Part shown: one piece after another, positions 22,700 to 34,373 of the stretch
How the letters are laid out: each line of letters starts with the position of its first letter
Numbering within the stretch: the stretch's first letter is position 1
Source of the DNA: Pyrocephalus nanus
Lineage: Eukaryota; Chordata; Aves; Passeriformes; Tyrannidae
Assembly: GCA_038380795.1 (NCBI GenBank)
Contig: CM076262.1
Span: 67,414,629 to 67,478,628, forward strand
Length of the DNA stretch: 64,000 nucleotides
Direction: 5' to 3'
Notes under the pieces: generated by a model
The model's input: the letters and a program-made list of their open reading frames with translations, nothing else
Database searches by the model: none
What the model was told of the DNA's origin: nothing
Translations under genes and position numbers: made by a program

Positions 22700-22846
22700 A
22701 CCAACCTGAGATTAGCTCAGGTGCTTAGAGCCTGGTGCTAATAACACCAAGGTTGAGGGTTCGACCGCTGTATAGGCCATTCATTTAAGAGCTGAAGTCA
22801 ATAATCCTTGTGGGTCCCTTCCAATGCAGAATATCCTGCGATTCTG
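22700..22846 (+). mobile_element. tRNA-Ile-headed SINE with CR1 tail (TguSINE1-like)
   Basis: The first part resembles tRNA-Ile(AAT): box A-like tagctcaggtgc, anticodon region gctaataac, box B-like gggttcgaccg. It passes into a tail with caataatccttgtgggtccc and ends in gcgattctg, the 3' end of CR1. Such a composite uses CR1 machinery for retrotransposition. I know this architecture from the zebra finch SINE TguSINE1; the family name is from memory and not checked. It lies immediately 3' of a CR1 copy with nearly the same tail. Confidence 0.75.
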
Positions 22847-25069
22847 AGCACGTGGTGAGGGTGGAGGGGAAAGGAAGCTCAAACTATCAACTAAGCAGGA
22901 ATTTGAGCTCCCACACAGCCTGTGCTTATGCCTGTGTTGCACACAGGGCTTTAGCAAAGGATTTTGGCCAAGTTCCACTGCTTTCTATAGCAGGTAATTT
23001 GGGTTTTCTGGTCATACTGGCTTTCTAGGGGTCTGGACAGCTTGGGTGTAACTAGAGATGAGCATGGCTACAATGAAAGCCACCAAAAAATGCTAAGAGA
23101 GTGGAATGGGGACTAAAATGATAGCATGTCAGCTCAAGGCACTGCAGAGTCCACACACTGTCAAAGATTTCTTCTTGCCATGCCCAGCCAGCCAATTTAG
23201 TAAGCAGTAGACATCAAAATACCTAAATTTTGGCAAGGTGGGACAAAAAAGGAGGCTTAGAGAAATCAGCAATCTGAAATACTATAATACTATAAAAATA
23301 TATTGGAAATTTTCTCAGAACAGTTCCCAAAGTGGAAAGTTAAAGTTTTCAGGCTGTTATTGCAAACTAGCAAGAATTTTTCAGCCTGTCAGTGAACGTA
23401 CCACATATCCAGAAAATCTGTATTGCTGGGAATGATCGTGCCATTTCCATCTGCAGGAAATGGCTCCTCTCCTGCCTATCATCACAAAAGAAAAGTGAGT
23501 TTAAGATAGGTAGAATTGTAAGTAGTTAAGGAAACCACTTAGAAATTGAGTGAGTGGAGCTTGAGACACGGTGGATTTCCTGAGTTATGTTTGTGTTGAG
23601 ATGTGACCAAAACCCTTATTCTGTACCAACAGAGCAATCTTCAAGAAAATCTGCTTCTTGAGAATCTGTCCTGCAGACAGAGCAAGGGCAGACAGTTTTG
23701 TGTGCCTCAGTAAGGTTGGGGGAAGGCCAGAGATGTGATGCAATAGGGAAACAAGGATTTATTTAACCTTGGGGTACAGAGAGAAGAGAAAAATAGGAAC
23801 TAAATAATTCACAGCTGATTGATCTGGATAAGCAAATGACAGCCAAATCCCACGCTTTAAGATGAATATGATCCAGATAGTAATTGTGATGCATGACATG
23901 GAAATGCTGAGCAGGGTAAAATAAGATGATTTTTGTTCTACAATACCTAGTTAAAGCATCTTTCCTCCTGGACACTCAGTGCAGAGGCTTATCATTATGT
24001 CCTAATGAGGTTTAATGACACTCCTCATTAGAAAGGACTAAAGGTATGTCTGGTCCAAAGGCAAAAGGGGCAGAGCTCTGACAGATGACTCGCAGGAGTT
24101 AAAGTCACAATACCTTGAATCCCATGGGCCAGTGCATCAGGAAGAGATCCAAATAATCCAGCTGGAGAGCAGTAAATGTTTTCTGGCATGCCTCCTTCAC
24201 CAAGGATCTCTTATGGAAGGTATATCACAGCTGTGGGGGTAATGCAAAGCCTGGGAACTGCTCTCCTGCCCTCACTGATGGATGAGCATCCCTGGCAGGG
24301 AAACATGCGGCACAGACAGGACAATATGGCACAACTTCTCATCTTGAGGTAGTGCCACTTTTGTGCACCTATTTTATTTCAGTACTGTCAACTAAATAAA
24401 ATGAGAATGGGATACTCTAACATTCCAACAATTATTACAACAATTAAAACAAAGAAAAAAAGTGAACCTGGTGAAAATCCATCTGCCAGGTTCCAGCAGA
24501 TAGAAGTTACTTTATTTTTCCTACCATTGTTGTTGGGGGAAAAAACAAAACAAAGCATAACATACAGGAGTTAACAGGCTGAGGCCAACAGCACAGCAGG
24601 AGTGACCATGAATACAATAGCTCTGTTTCCTATCTTGGAGGCAACCAAGAGCATGGCCTCAGTTCCTGTCTCCATGGCTGACAATGGATATGGACTATAA
24701 AAAAATATCACTCTCAAATCAAGCCTTTTGTTTTTCAAGGGCTGACCTATTCCTTCCCCCCAACCACAAATTGCTTTGCCATGAGAGAGAGGAGTTAATT
24801 CCCAGAACATCTTCATCCCCTTACACTTTGCAGGTTGGAACCTTGTGTCTCCTTCTGAGAGCTGGCCTCATGTGAGACAAGTTATCCAAGGACATACCTT
24901 ACTGACAATAAAGAGGTCTTCTTGCCTCACAACCCTCTCCTCTATTTTTTCTTCTAGCACATCCCTGCTCTCACTCTTGTTCTGGTACATATAGGCACAA
25001 TCAAAGTGGCAGTACCCAACACTGATGGCAATGTTCACTGCAACTCTTGCTGTTTCTTGGAGAGACTGA

Positions 25070-28000
25070 AACCAGAAGTCAGTAATTTGGTAAATAGCAG
25101 ATTAAGAAGTTTGCTCTTCTCCAAATCTGGAGACTTTAAGCTCTCAATTGATGAGGTGTTCCAGTTTGGATCTTGCTTTCATTAGTTTTCTGAAATAAAA
25201 TGGCCAAGGGAGTCACTGAGAAGTCACCTGAGCTGATCTGCCCTTTTCTAAGGATTGAGCATTATTCCCTTTCAGACACGAGGCTATCTTGAAATAAGTT
25301 CTAATTTTCCCCGAAACTAAAAGCAATTTTAGTGTGAGCTACTGGTGTCATGAGGAAACAAATCACCTCTGGAATGTGTGCTGGCCCTGCACACACTGTC
25401 CCATGTTGGCATAGGACAGGGAGGTGAGTGGATGCAAAACACTACAGACAGTGCCACCTCCTGGGTAAAATACACATCCATGATACTTAATAACAAAGTA
25501 AATCATTTCAGCTTCTTGGCTTGGAGACACCAAAGAGTTGATTGATGACTAAATCCAGAAAATGGCACTCCAAACAGAACCATCATTCAAAACCATGACC
25601 ACCTCCTACATTTAACTTCATTACAATCCCACTCTTTTTTTTTTCTATGATTTCACTTCTCCAAGTTTTTGCAATCAAAGGGTGTTTAGTTGGTTCACTT
25701 AAATGAACACAATAAAAAACCCCACATAGAAAATGCAGCAATTGTTTTTCCTCTCAAGGCTACACACAACCAAATAGCCACTTTTAAAGTTTTACAAGTC
25801 TTCTTTTTGCAGCCCCTTTCCCCATCCGATCCCTTCCTCCATGTGAATGCTGCAGCTCCCAGGGTGGCATGGGAAAGCAGGCTAATGGTGGCCAAATGCC
25901 AAGCATTATGCAGCTTGGGAAAACTGCCATGCAGGAGTGATCAGCATCACTTTTGAATGCAAGAGTTGGTGGAGAGCAAAGGAAACAACATACTCTGTGA
26001 TTACATAAAACTCTGTAACATGAGATTTTTTTAGAAAAAATAATCCGTTTTTTCATTTTACATGGTATTCACTGAACAAGGCTTCAAGTCAGAGTGATGG
26101 GGTAAAGGAGAGGCTTAGTTACAGCATGAAAATGCTGAAGTTGCTGTGGGAACCTTGAAATTCAATAGCTTTGAAGAAGTAATCACTGTGGGTTTGGGCC
26201 ATGTTTTCATTGTATTGACACAAGATTGTGGCAGGGATCACGTGTCCAAAATTTTCCAACTATTTAGTCTTAACCAGTTGCTGACTGGAAAGTGTTTTAT
26301 GGAGTTGACAAATTGTAATTCATCATATTTTGTTTCCAGTTTCAGGGAAAAATTTGCTTTTTTTTTCTTAAGAAGATCAGTTTCTTAAAATTTTCAGCTC
26401 ATTTCCAGACTACTTTTACATCAGTATATATATCCCTAAACCTACTTTCTTAGTGAAAGTCCATTAGGTAACATTTGCAGGTAAAGAACCGCCCAAACTA
26501 TTTTTCTGCAAAGTGCTGTGTACTCATTCGCTGCCATAAAAATAACTTATTCACAGGTTCTAAGGAGCTAATGTAAATCCCCATTTCCAAATCCACTCAT
26601 TGCTACTTAAGTTCCCAGATACACATGCACTCATTAAAGATGACACTACATGACATGATATTAATACTCAGTGCCAAAAGCAAAAAAAAAAACCCACAAA
26701 AAAACCCCACAAAAAAAGCCAAAGAAAAACAAGGTGGGCAGAAGTTTTTACCTTTGTAGTATGTAATTTATTTTCCATAGCTAAGAAAAATCTCCTTCTA
26801 CCTGTTCTCTGCTATCACTCACAAGATTTCCTGAGGGCAGGGATAAATACCTGCATTAAGTGAAATATTTCAAAAGGCAAGAAACACCACACAAAGGATT
26901 TGCTGCATTTTCTTGACCCAAAGACGAGACTGCTGAAGAAGTCTAATGTGATTCTCAGGAATTTCCTGGTATCACCTGCCTGACCAGAGGTACAAGGATG
27001 AGGAGAGGTCCCCAGCTCTAGCAGGTCCCCAGGTCTGCCAGGTCCCCAGTGCCAGGATGGGCATCGTTGCATGGGTGGGCAGCTCCAGCTAAGTGGCCAA
27101 ATACAATCTCCCACCACCGCCGGCAAGGAGAGGCTCCTTGCAAAACCTTTAAAATTGACCTTGCCCCTCCCTCCTGCCTGCTGACTGGCTCCAGAGAAGG
27201 AAAATTTAGGCAGAAGTGCTATAATAAGCTAGAGGAGGCTGGGATTTTGATTTCTCTCACCCTTCAGAGAATTTAGAAACTGATTGTGGGCTTCTTGCAT
27301 GAATTTATTGAGTGAGTTCATCATGGCAATTACTCAAATTGCATTGGCTGAGGTTGCAGTTTTTTGTATACCATATGGTCTCTGCTCGTTTGCAAGAACA
27401 GTGGCAGATGAGGAGTTTGTACATGCCCCAAGAACCTTTCTTATCTCACCTGACATGAACACATCACCAGATGAAGCCCCAAAGCTGTTTGCCACAGGAC
27501 AGACCTATTCGCAGGAGGGATCATTGTTAAAAACGTTCCCAATATTACTTCATCCCCTAGGCACTAGGCACCCATATTATATATATATGTATGCATATAT
27601 GTATATATGTATGAGTGGTCTCTCGATTCATGTACTGTTGCGCACACATTCTTTCTCAGTTTTTCATCACACTCATCTTTGTCATTCTTCAACTCCCCAG
27701 TCCTTACTTACTATACAAAAGTAATTTCTAATATCAGAAAACACATTTTTAAAACTTTTCATCCTTAGATTACGGATGTAGCAGTACATTGAGGATGTGA
27801 ATTAACATCTTTATCAAAGACACATTTAAGTTTTCACTAGGGTTTTTTCATCTTTTCAAAGAACTTCATAGTTATGGAGAATATTTCACTCTGGCATTCA
27901 GCTTCCAAGATTGAATGATGGCTTATCTAGGAATGATTCATCATATTATATTTTAGGTGGACTAGTAACTTAAAATGAATGTCCCATCTGATTTCCATTA

Positions 28001-28600
28001 ATTTAGAATCTCACTGTGTTTGTCAGGATTAGTGCTAGCATTCCTAAAATATGATAATGATATTATATATTGTCAAAGGTCAAACTACTGTTTGTACAAC
28101 ACATTTAAAATATTTTGATCCAATTTTCTTGGTATATTTAAAATAATTAAGTAGACAGGGGATTATATGCCCATTTGATTATTAAGGACAAACCTTTGGA
28201 AGCATTTTGACATTTCCACAGTAAGATTTGTCAAGAACCACAGGGACAACGCATTTCTTATAAGCAAGGGTTCTCCCTACTTGAGAGAGGAGTAAGAAAG
28301 AAATAAAGCTTTGTCTTTTGAATAGCCATCATGTAAGCTCTGCAAAACTCTTCAAAATCAAAATTACAAAATCTGCAAGACTGATGATCATGAATGTGGC
28401 ACACTACATTACACATGTGTATCCTGGAGCAGCCACTGTGGCATTTTCTGTATTTACCCTCTTTTTGGAAGCCAAACAGCTTACTTGTGCCTTGATACCA
28501 TGTTACTGTTGTTTTATGGCCCTTTCTGTTGGAGGTGACCACTCTGAAGATGCATCATATCTACAATGGAAGGAAGACTTTCTTGCTGAAAAGGACAATG
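25070..28600. other. Intergenic, no gene seen
   Basis: This stretch was searched by eye for exon 1 of the AKR1B pseudogene and for other exons; none was found. It holds a small GC-rich block with repeated ggtccccag-type words (about 27005-27050), an A-rich run with CCAC spacers (about 26680-26720) and a TA/TGTA-rich microsatellite (27575-27612). Confidence 0.45.
27575..27612. repeat. TA/TGTA-rich microsatellite
   Basis: Alternating tatatatatg, tatgcatatatg and tatatatgtatg words over about 38 bases. A simple sequence repeat with no gene context. Confidence 0.8.
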
Positions 28601-28612
28601 AACATGCCTATG

Positions 28613-29064
28613 TGTGATGAACTGCTTTACTGGGACTTACAAGGTAAAACTTATTGCTATGTGGATGCCACCATTTTGAGTTACTTCATCTTGTTGCTGT
28701 GGTCTTTGCTCCTTGGAGCTGTGTGCTGTTCTCCCATTGGGCAGCTTACAGAGTTGTATCTGCCCCATCCAATCCCATTATTCTGTGATTACCTCTTTGT
28801 TGTAATCCTTCCCCCTAATGTTTATGCATGTTCTCTCTACCTATCAAACATCCCAGTTTTGCATAACCCTTACCAGTTTCTAGAATCCTCCTCAGCCTAC
28901 CCTATAAAAAGCCCTCCATTTTGCAATTAACCAGATCAGGCTCGGGCACTGCTCTGGCAAGGTCTGCAGTCCTGTTTTCGAAGCCTGCTGGTCTTGTGCT
29001 CTTTTTCCTGGTTCGCGTCGCCTTTCTCAATGCTGCCCTATATTAGATTTTTTTACAGTTAACA
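28613..29064 (+). mobile_element. Putative retroviral LTR, + strand
   Basis: This has the organisation of an LTR: it begins TGTGATGAACTG, contains a TATA box (ctataaaaag, about 28900-28910), then a GC-rich initiator-like region, and ends in acagttaaca. No matching target-site duplication was found and the terminal repeats match only loosely, so the ends are uncertain. No retroviral coding sequence lies beside it. Confidence 0.45.
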
Positions 29065-29069
29065 ACAAA

Positions 29070-32000
29070 AAAACCTCTTCTGCCTAAACTGAAAAATCCC
29101 ATTTTACAAGGCTTAGTAGGAATAGCAGCCTATTCTGGGAAATCCAAACTCTTTATGCAGAGTGGGTTTGACCCCAGTTTGGATGCTTCTTGGTCCTGCA
29201 GAAGGAGCTGGCATGGTACCTCGTTTCAGAGCCCTGCCCAAAATTTTTCAGGAGTTCATTTTAAAGATATGGGTGATAGGATATGATATGATATGATATT
29301 GTTTATCCAGCCATTAATGGACTTTTCCTTCCCTGTCCTGTCTTTGCCTGTTTAGAGACAAAACCAGCCCCAGGGTAAGATCATGTTTCAATAAGCAGTA
29401 CCCTGAATGCCTAGTGACTGAGGGCAGGTCACTTAGTTCAGACACTTCTTACTGTGTGCAGATCCTGCATGCAGAATATGCTCAACCTGAAAGCAGAAAC
29501 CTGTTTTGAAGTTAACATAGATAAAAGTCAACAAAACCTAAGACGCCATGAGGCTGGGCATGAGTTCATTCAGCACTCCCATGGCAGAGACCCAAAGAGC
29601 CCCAGCAGGCATCAGTCAAGTCACCAAGGGTACACCCTGCTGCTCTCTACAACAGGTCCCCAGAGGTACCAAACTTCTGTCGTCCAGCACCAGATTTCCT
29701 TTACGGTTGAGCAGTTTTTCACTTGTTTCCTCAAGTCATTGCTTGTGTCTGCCTCAAGCAGTAGCCCGGCCTCCCTATACCTCAGACCTTCTCATTTCCC
29801 CATTGTACAGCTTGGCAGCTGGAGCCAGAGCTGGCCAAGGATTTGGACTGAGGTGGGCAGATCACTGCAGCTTTAGGACAAGCCAAAGGAGAAACCTCTT
29901 AATTTTATTTCTGAGGTCAAAAAGGTCAGGCCTGTCTACCTAAATTCTGCAATGAAAGCAATGTTTAATCAGCAGTTGTACTGTCCAGGGCTGCTTTGTG
30001 GAGATTTCATTCACTTATGTGGGTTTTCTCCTTATCTGTGAGAAAAATGGATTACGTAGAGGAGAGGTATGATGACTATCACTCATATGACTATGACTAT
30101 GAATCATCCATTTGATGTCCTGGTCACAGAGACTGCTGACATACCTGTACAGGTGGTCTGCAACCAAGGACAGGAAGAAATTCCCTTCAGCTCAGTGCAG
30201 AAAATGATATAGATTAACAACAGGCCGCCCTTCCAGCCGTTGCGTCCCTGTTCTTTAGTTGTGTGTAGCCACTGCCCTAATGGGAGGGACTTTCTCAGTT
30301 TCTCGACCTCAGCTATGCCCATCACTTAAAGGCACACATGGAGAGCATTATCCCATTCCCTGCTCTTGCAGTCGCTCACACAGCAAAGCATTTTCATACA
30401 TTATCAAACTGCATCCCATGGGCTGCCAAATTTTCAGTCATGAGTCTATTTAGGAAAACAGTCAAAGGCACACAGTACTTCTTAAGCCTTCGTGAAGGTC
30501 TTCGTTCACATTGTCTTTAAGCAAGTCCTCATTCAGCTTTTCAATGCATTTACAACTTTTTTCTTTAAATCAGGTAAATTTAGCTCAGAAGCATTTCTCT
30601 TCCAGTGTTTTTAGTTCATATAGATACGAAATTTTTGTTACCTATGAAGCTCTCTAAAGGGTTGGTGATTCTTGGGGACCTTTCTACAGACAGGTGCAAA
30701 CAACATTGAGCCTCCCAGCTGGAAGCTGGTAAAATATGAGCCAGCCACATGGCAAATAGCAGAGTCAAAGCTAAAACAGCTCTCTTGTAAAAACAAATTG
30801 CTTCATAAAATACTTTTAAAAGGTTGTTTGAGGTTTCTGCTTACACTTGTTAGGCAAGTGCTTCTTTCTGCTCACAGCTTCAAGCCTAACCTATGTTAGA
30901 AAAGAAATACCATATGGACGTTACTGGCAAAGATGATTTGGGCTTGTCATCACCAAAGTGTCCCTGGGAAAGGTATGGCCTCTGTCAAGGCAGGACTAGA
31001 AACTTGGCTCTAAGGAGAGGAGACCAGTAAGTCAAAGGTGCCCAAAAGGCAGCGATATAGGAAATGCTGGGGCCAGAAAAGGGCCAGAACTCTCTGGATG
31101 CCAGAAGGGCAAAAACTAAAGCTGTCCCCAGGTGAAAAACAGGCAGTAACTACCACTGAGAGAATCTGCTTATCAGACCTGTTACCTGTCCTCTGTTGGA
31201 AGAAGTTGCCTTTAACAGCCGTTCAGTGCAGGAATATCATCACAAGATTTGCTATTGGGATCTATCAGACGCAGCAGATTATTGTGATCCACAAAATTAT
31301 CTGTAAAGTCATTATCAATTAAAATTACCAGTAATGCCAAGTCCTAGTAAGTTTTACACTTTCCACTGTAGTTTAGAGTAACTACAGTTTTATCAACTCC
31401 TGTTTTTTAATCTGTATTAGAATATGCTTTTTTGGAGGTATGTTATAAACGTAGATCTCATGTGCAGCTTTTTTGTGTAAATATCAGTGAAAACTAACTG
31501 ATAAATAACCCTTGTAAACTAAAATGATACTCGAAGTAAAGTATCAAAAATTATTTTTCTACTTTTACTTTCATGTATAATTTTAGTATTAACAAGATAT
31601 TGACATTTTAGAAATTAGACATATGAGATGTATAGTTATTTATATTTACATTTTTTCTAGTTTTCTCTGTGTTTCTTGAAGGTGGGGAATATCTGAATCT
31701 GAGGAAGAGTCTGTCAGAGATGAAGCAGAGAATGTGTAATTTACTACTGCTCCTTCTCTTAAAACATGGTAATCCTAAACCAAACAAAAAATGGAAACAA
31801 GGAGTTATCACGTCCTATACAATAATCTCTCCAAACAGATCCTCTTGGCTTTATTTGGGTTTTCAAAGCCCTTGCTATTTGTGCCAAGCTTCATTTGCAC
31901 AGTGACTCAAACATAGGACTAATAATACTGGTAATACTACTACTACTAATAATAATCTTGACTCCTTTGTTGTGGCTCTATGGTGGAGATTTTTTTCTGG

Positions 32001-34370
32001 CAGAAATGCAAGAGCTGTTTTCTGTAGCCACCCCGAGGCAAGGACTCCACATTACCACTGGTCTCCATGTTATGCCTGTATAGTACTGAATCCCAGGCAC
32101 TTAGCTAAAAGTGTGTTTCCTTAGATGTAAGTAAACTACTAGGGCAGTTTATCCAGTATACAGCTGGGCTCTGCTGTGGACACAGAGGCAGCCAAGGTGA
32201 TCTTTTCCAAAAGCAACTCAGGTCAGGCAAAGTTTTTGAAACTGAGTTTTTAACCTGCCATGCAGTTTGCACACCCTCCCGCTCCTCCCATGGCCCATCT
32301 GCATCTGGAAGCAAAATAAGTTTGACAGCAAATCTGAAAACAAACCCACTGTGCCTCCAGCATGAGGATGAAGTGTCCAGGTTTAGCTGCTTTTCCTTGG
32401 TTCTTGGAGCTAAACATTAGCAGCAGCTCTACCCCAAATACTTAATCTGAGCATTCACCTCTGTGCATGGGGCCTGTGGCCTCCCACCTGTATTTACAGT
32501 GTTTATGAGCAACAGACCAAGAATAAACCACAAGATCCATTTTCTAGGGAATTTATCCCATAGTGCTTTTCATTGAGATGAATAATTTTTCACTGACTGA
32601 AAAGATAATGTATCTCAGCAATTGCTTCCTTGATGGGTAACATCCCTGGAAGGTTATGACACATTTAAGACATTTTTCATAAGCATAAGTTTTAAAATTT
32701 CAGGTTATATCTAATTAGAAATATCTTGTCAGTCTCTTAACCCATTAACTTCCCAGTTTCAGGAAGCACATTGTTTTTCAGCTACTTTACTTTGGCAAAG
32801 TGCTGGATAAAGCAAACAGGAACTTGGTTTTCTTATTGACCCATTGCAAGGTGTTTTAGAAAGATTGCAACGCATTCTTGAATGTGAATAGGCTGCAAAT
32901 TCCTCATCCTGGTGACAAACAATACACCAGGATATTTTAATGCAGAAGGAGCAGTATAAATACAAGAGAACTGAGCAGAATAATGGACCTTGCTATACAG
33001 GAAAATAAATACCTACTACACTATGAAAGTGTAATTTCATTGCTATGCTCCAAAATGTCTCAATTTACCTTCCACATAGCAACAGAAAACAGACATGATT
33101 TGTTAACTTCATCATCATTATCAAAATATAATTAAGTTATACACACTTGCTATTAAATCTACATTAGTAGTTTTAAGATGTGCTCAGACCCGCAAAAATA
33201 GCTCCTTTGTAAAGATACAGTCTTAACAAAACAGAATACATTAGGCTTCAATGTACTTCCAGATGCCAAACTGCTGGAATCCTCAATCCCTTCACAGAAT
33301 GGGGTACAACAAGACTTAATGCCTCGAGGGCATTAAAAGCATCACGATCAAAGTTTTTACTTTCTCACAATAAAGCTTTATGATGAGGCTTTAGAATACT
33401 CTTCTTCACACTGTCACGTGACCAACCTTCCTTTCTAGCTCTCTTTACATTTTCCCTCCAACTGTGTGGTCTTGCCATGGGAGTACAGGTCTAACCAACT
33501 GCACAGAGTAACAGGACTCAACAGGATATTGAAAAATTACCCACTTTCTTTATACAATTGTTCTCTTCCAAACATATTCTGTTTGAGGGACATTCCCACT
33601 TCAAGTGCAGAAAAGGAAAGGCAAGAGCAAGACAATTCCAGCTGGCAACCAGATGAGGAATACTTAAGGAAAATCCCAAAAGTTCAAGCACAGCAAGGCA
33701 TCTCACTTCCCTTATCACAGTGTATGGCCTGCATCATGCAAAATCACTAGTTAGCTTCAGAATCTTTGTTACTCTGAATATTTTCCTCTCTACAGGAAAG
33801 AAAATGCATATAAACACCTGATAAGCATGTTAAAGGGGTAAGAGTCACTGGCATGTGGCATAAAGGTTCCAATCCTTCCTCCAGCTGTTTCTGGTGACTT
33901 TTGGGGTCTCCTGCCCAGCTTGCCAGCATCTCACATGGTGCAAAGTCTCAAGCTCTTACTGGTTGTACTGGCTAGGTATGGCTATCAGTGCTCCCCAGTC
34001 ATACCACACGCTTCTCTGGAACATCACACAGGTTTTCAGGCCAAACACTTCTCCTGTATGAGAATTCAAGCATCAGCATTAAGGAAACTGGTAAGTTGGC
34101 AGAGACAAGGACTAAATCACTATCTTTTAAAGAGGAAATGAATATGTAGAATCACATAAATATAAAAAAAGAAAGAGAAAGTTTCTAGTTGCAATAGTTC
34201 TTAGATCCATTTTCTAGTGGAGTGTTTTTCATAAATAAATGTGAACACAGAGGTTGCTGAGTGCAAAATGTCTTTCTTATGGAACATTTGTCCATGTCCA
34301 CTCTTGCACAGAGGTGCTGAGCTCCATGGACAATGGACAGCTTTCCAAGACACTCTGGTAGTCCTGGATA
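29070..34370. other. Intergenic, no gene seen
   Basis: No convincing exon was found between the putative LTR and the last exon of USP18. Small trinucleotide runs (taatac/tactac words) occur around 31917-31952. Part of the high-coordinate end must be the USP18 3' UTR, but I saw no canonical AATAAA on the - strand in the first several hundred bases after the stop codon, so its end is not placed. Confidence 0.4.
29278..29301. repeat. Short (GATAT)n repeat
   Basis: Four to five copies of the five-base word atatg/gatat between 29278 and 29301. A simple repeat, recorded for completeness. Confidence 0.75.
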
Positions 34371-34373
34371 GGG

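Larger units (their letters stand above)
17141..25065 (-). pseudogene. AKR1B-like pseudogene, facing the intact copy
   Basis: Six exons of a second aldo-keto reductase can be aligned on the - strand. Exon 2 (25065-24898, 168 nt, same length as the intact copy) is fully open and keeps GYCHFDCAYMYQN, including the Asp44 and Tyr49 equivalents and the terminal SK. Exon 3 (24230-24114, 117 nt) has TGA in place of the second codon (Trp80) but continues with [20 protein letters not shown]. Exon 5 (21283-21165) has lost 4 nt and is frameshifted. Exon 6 (19856-19752) has lost 2 nt and has an in-frame stop. Exon 9 (17958 to about 17878) reads VLDLELTKKKMEIVLAF and then runs into a premature TGA at 17887. 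Exon 10 (17186-17141) starts with CKNHK. Exons 1, 4, 7 and 8 were not found. A solo LTR, a CR1 and a SINE lie inside it. The decay is clear; the open exon 2 suggests it is not extremely old. Confidence 0.9.

Noticed and set aside
22711..22775. Apparent tRNA-Ile gene
   Set aside because: The box A and box B regions are tRNA-like, but the acceptor stem does not pair well and the sequence runs into a CR1 tail, so it is a SINE head and not a functional tRNA.
28529..28930. + strand frame of 133 codons with hydrophobic stretches
   Set aside because: It lies mostly inside the putative LTR, has no signal of a known membrane protein, and lacks splice or promoter support.
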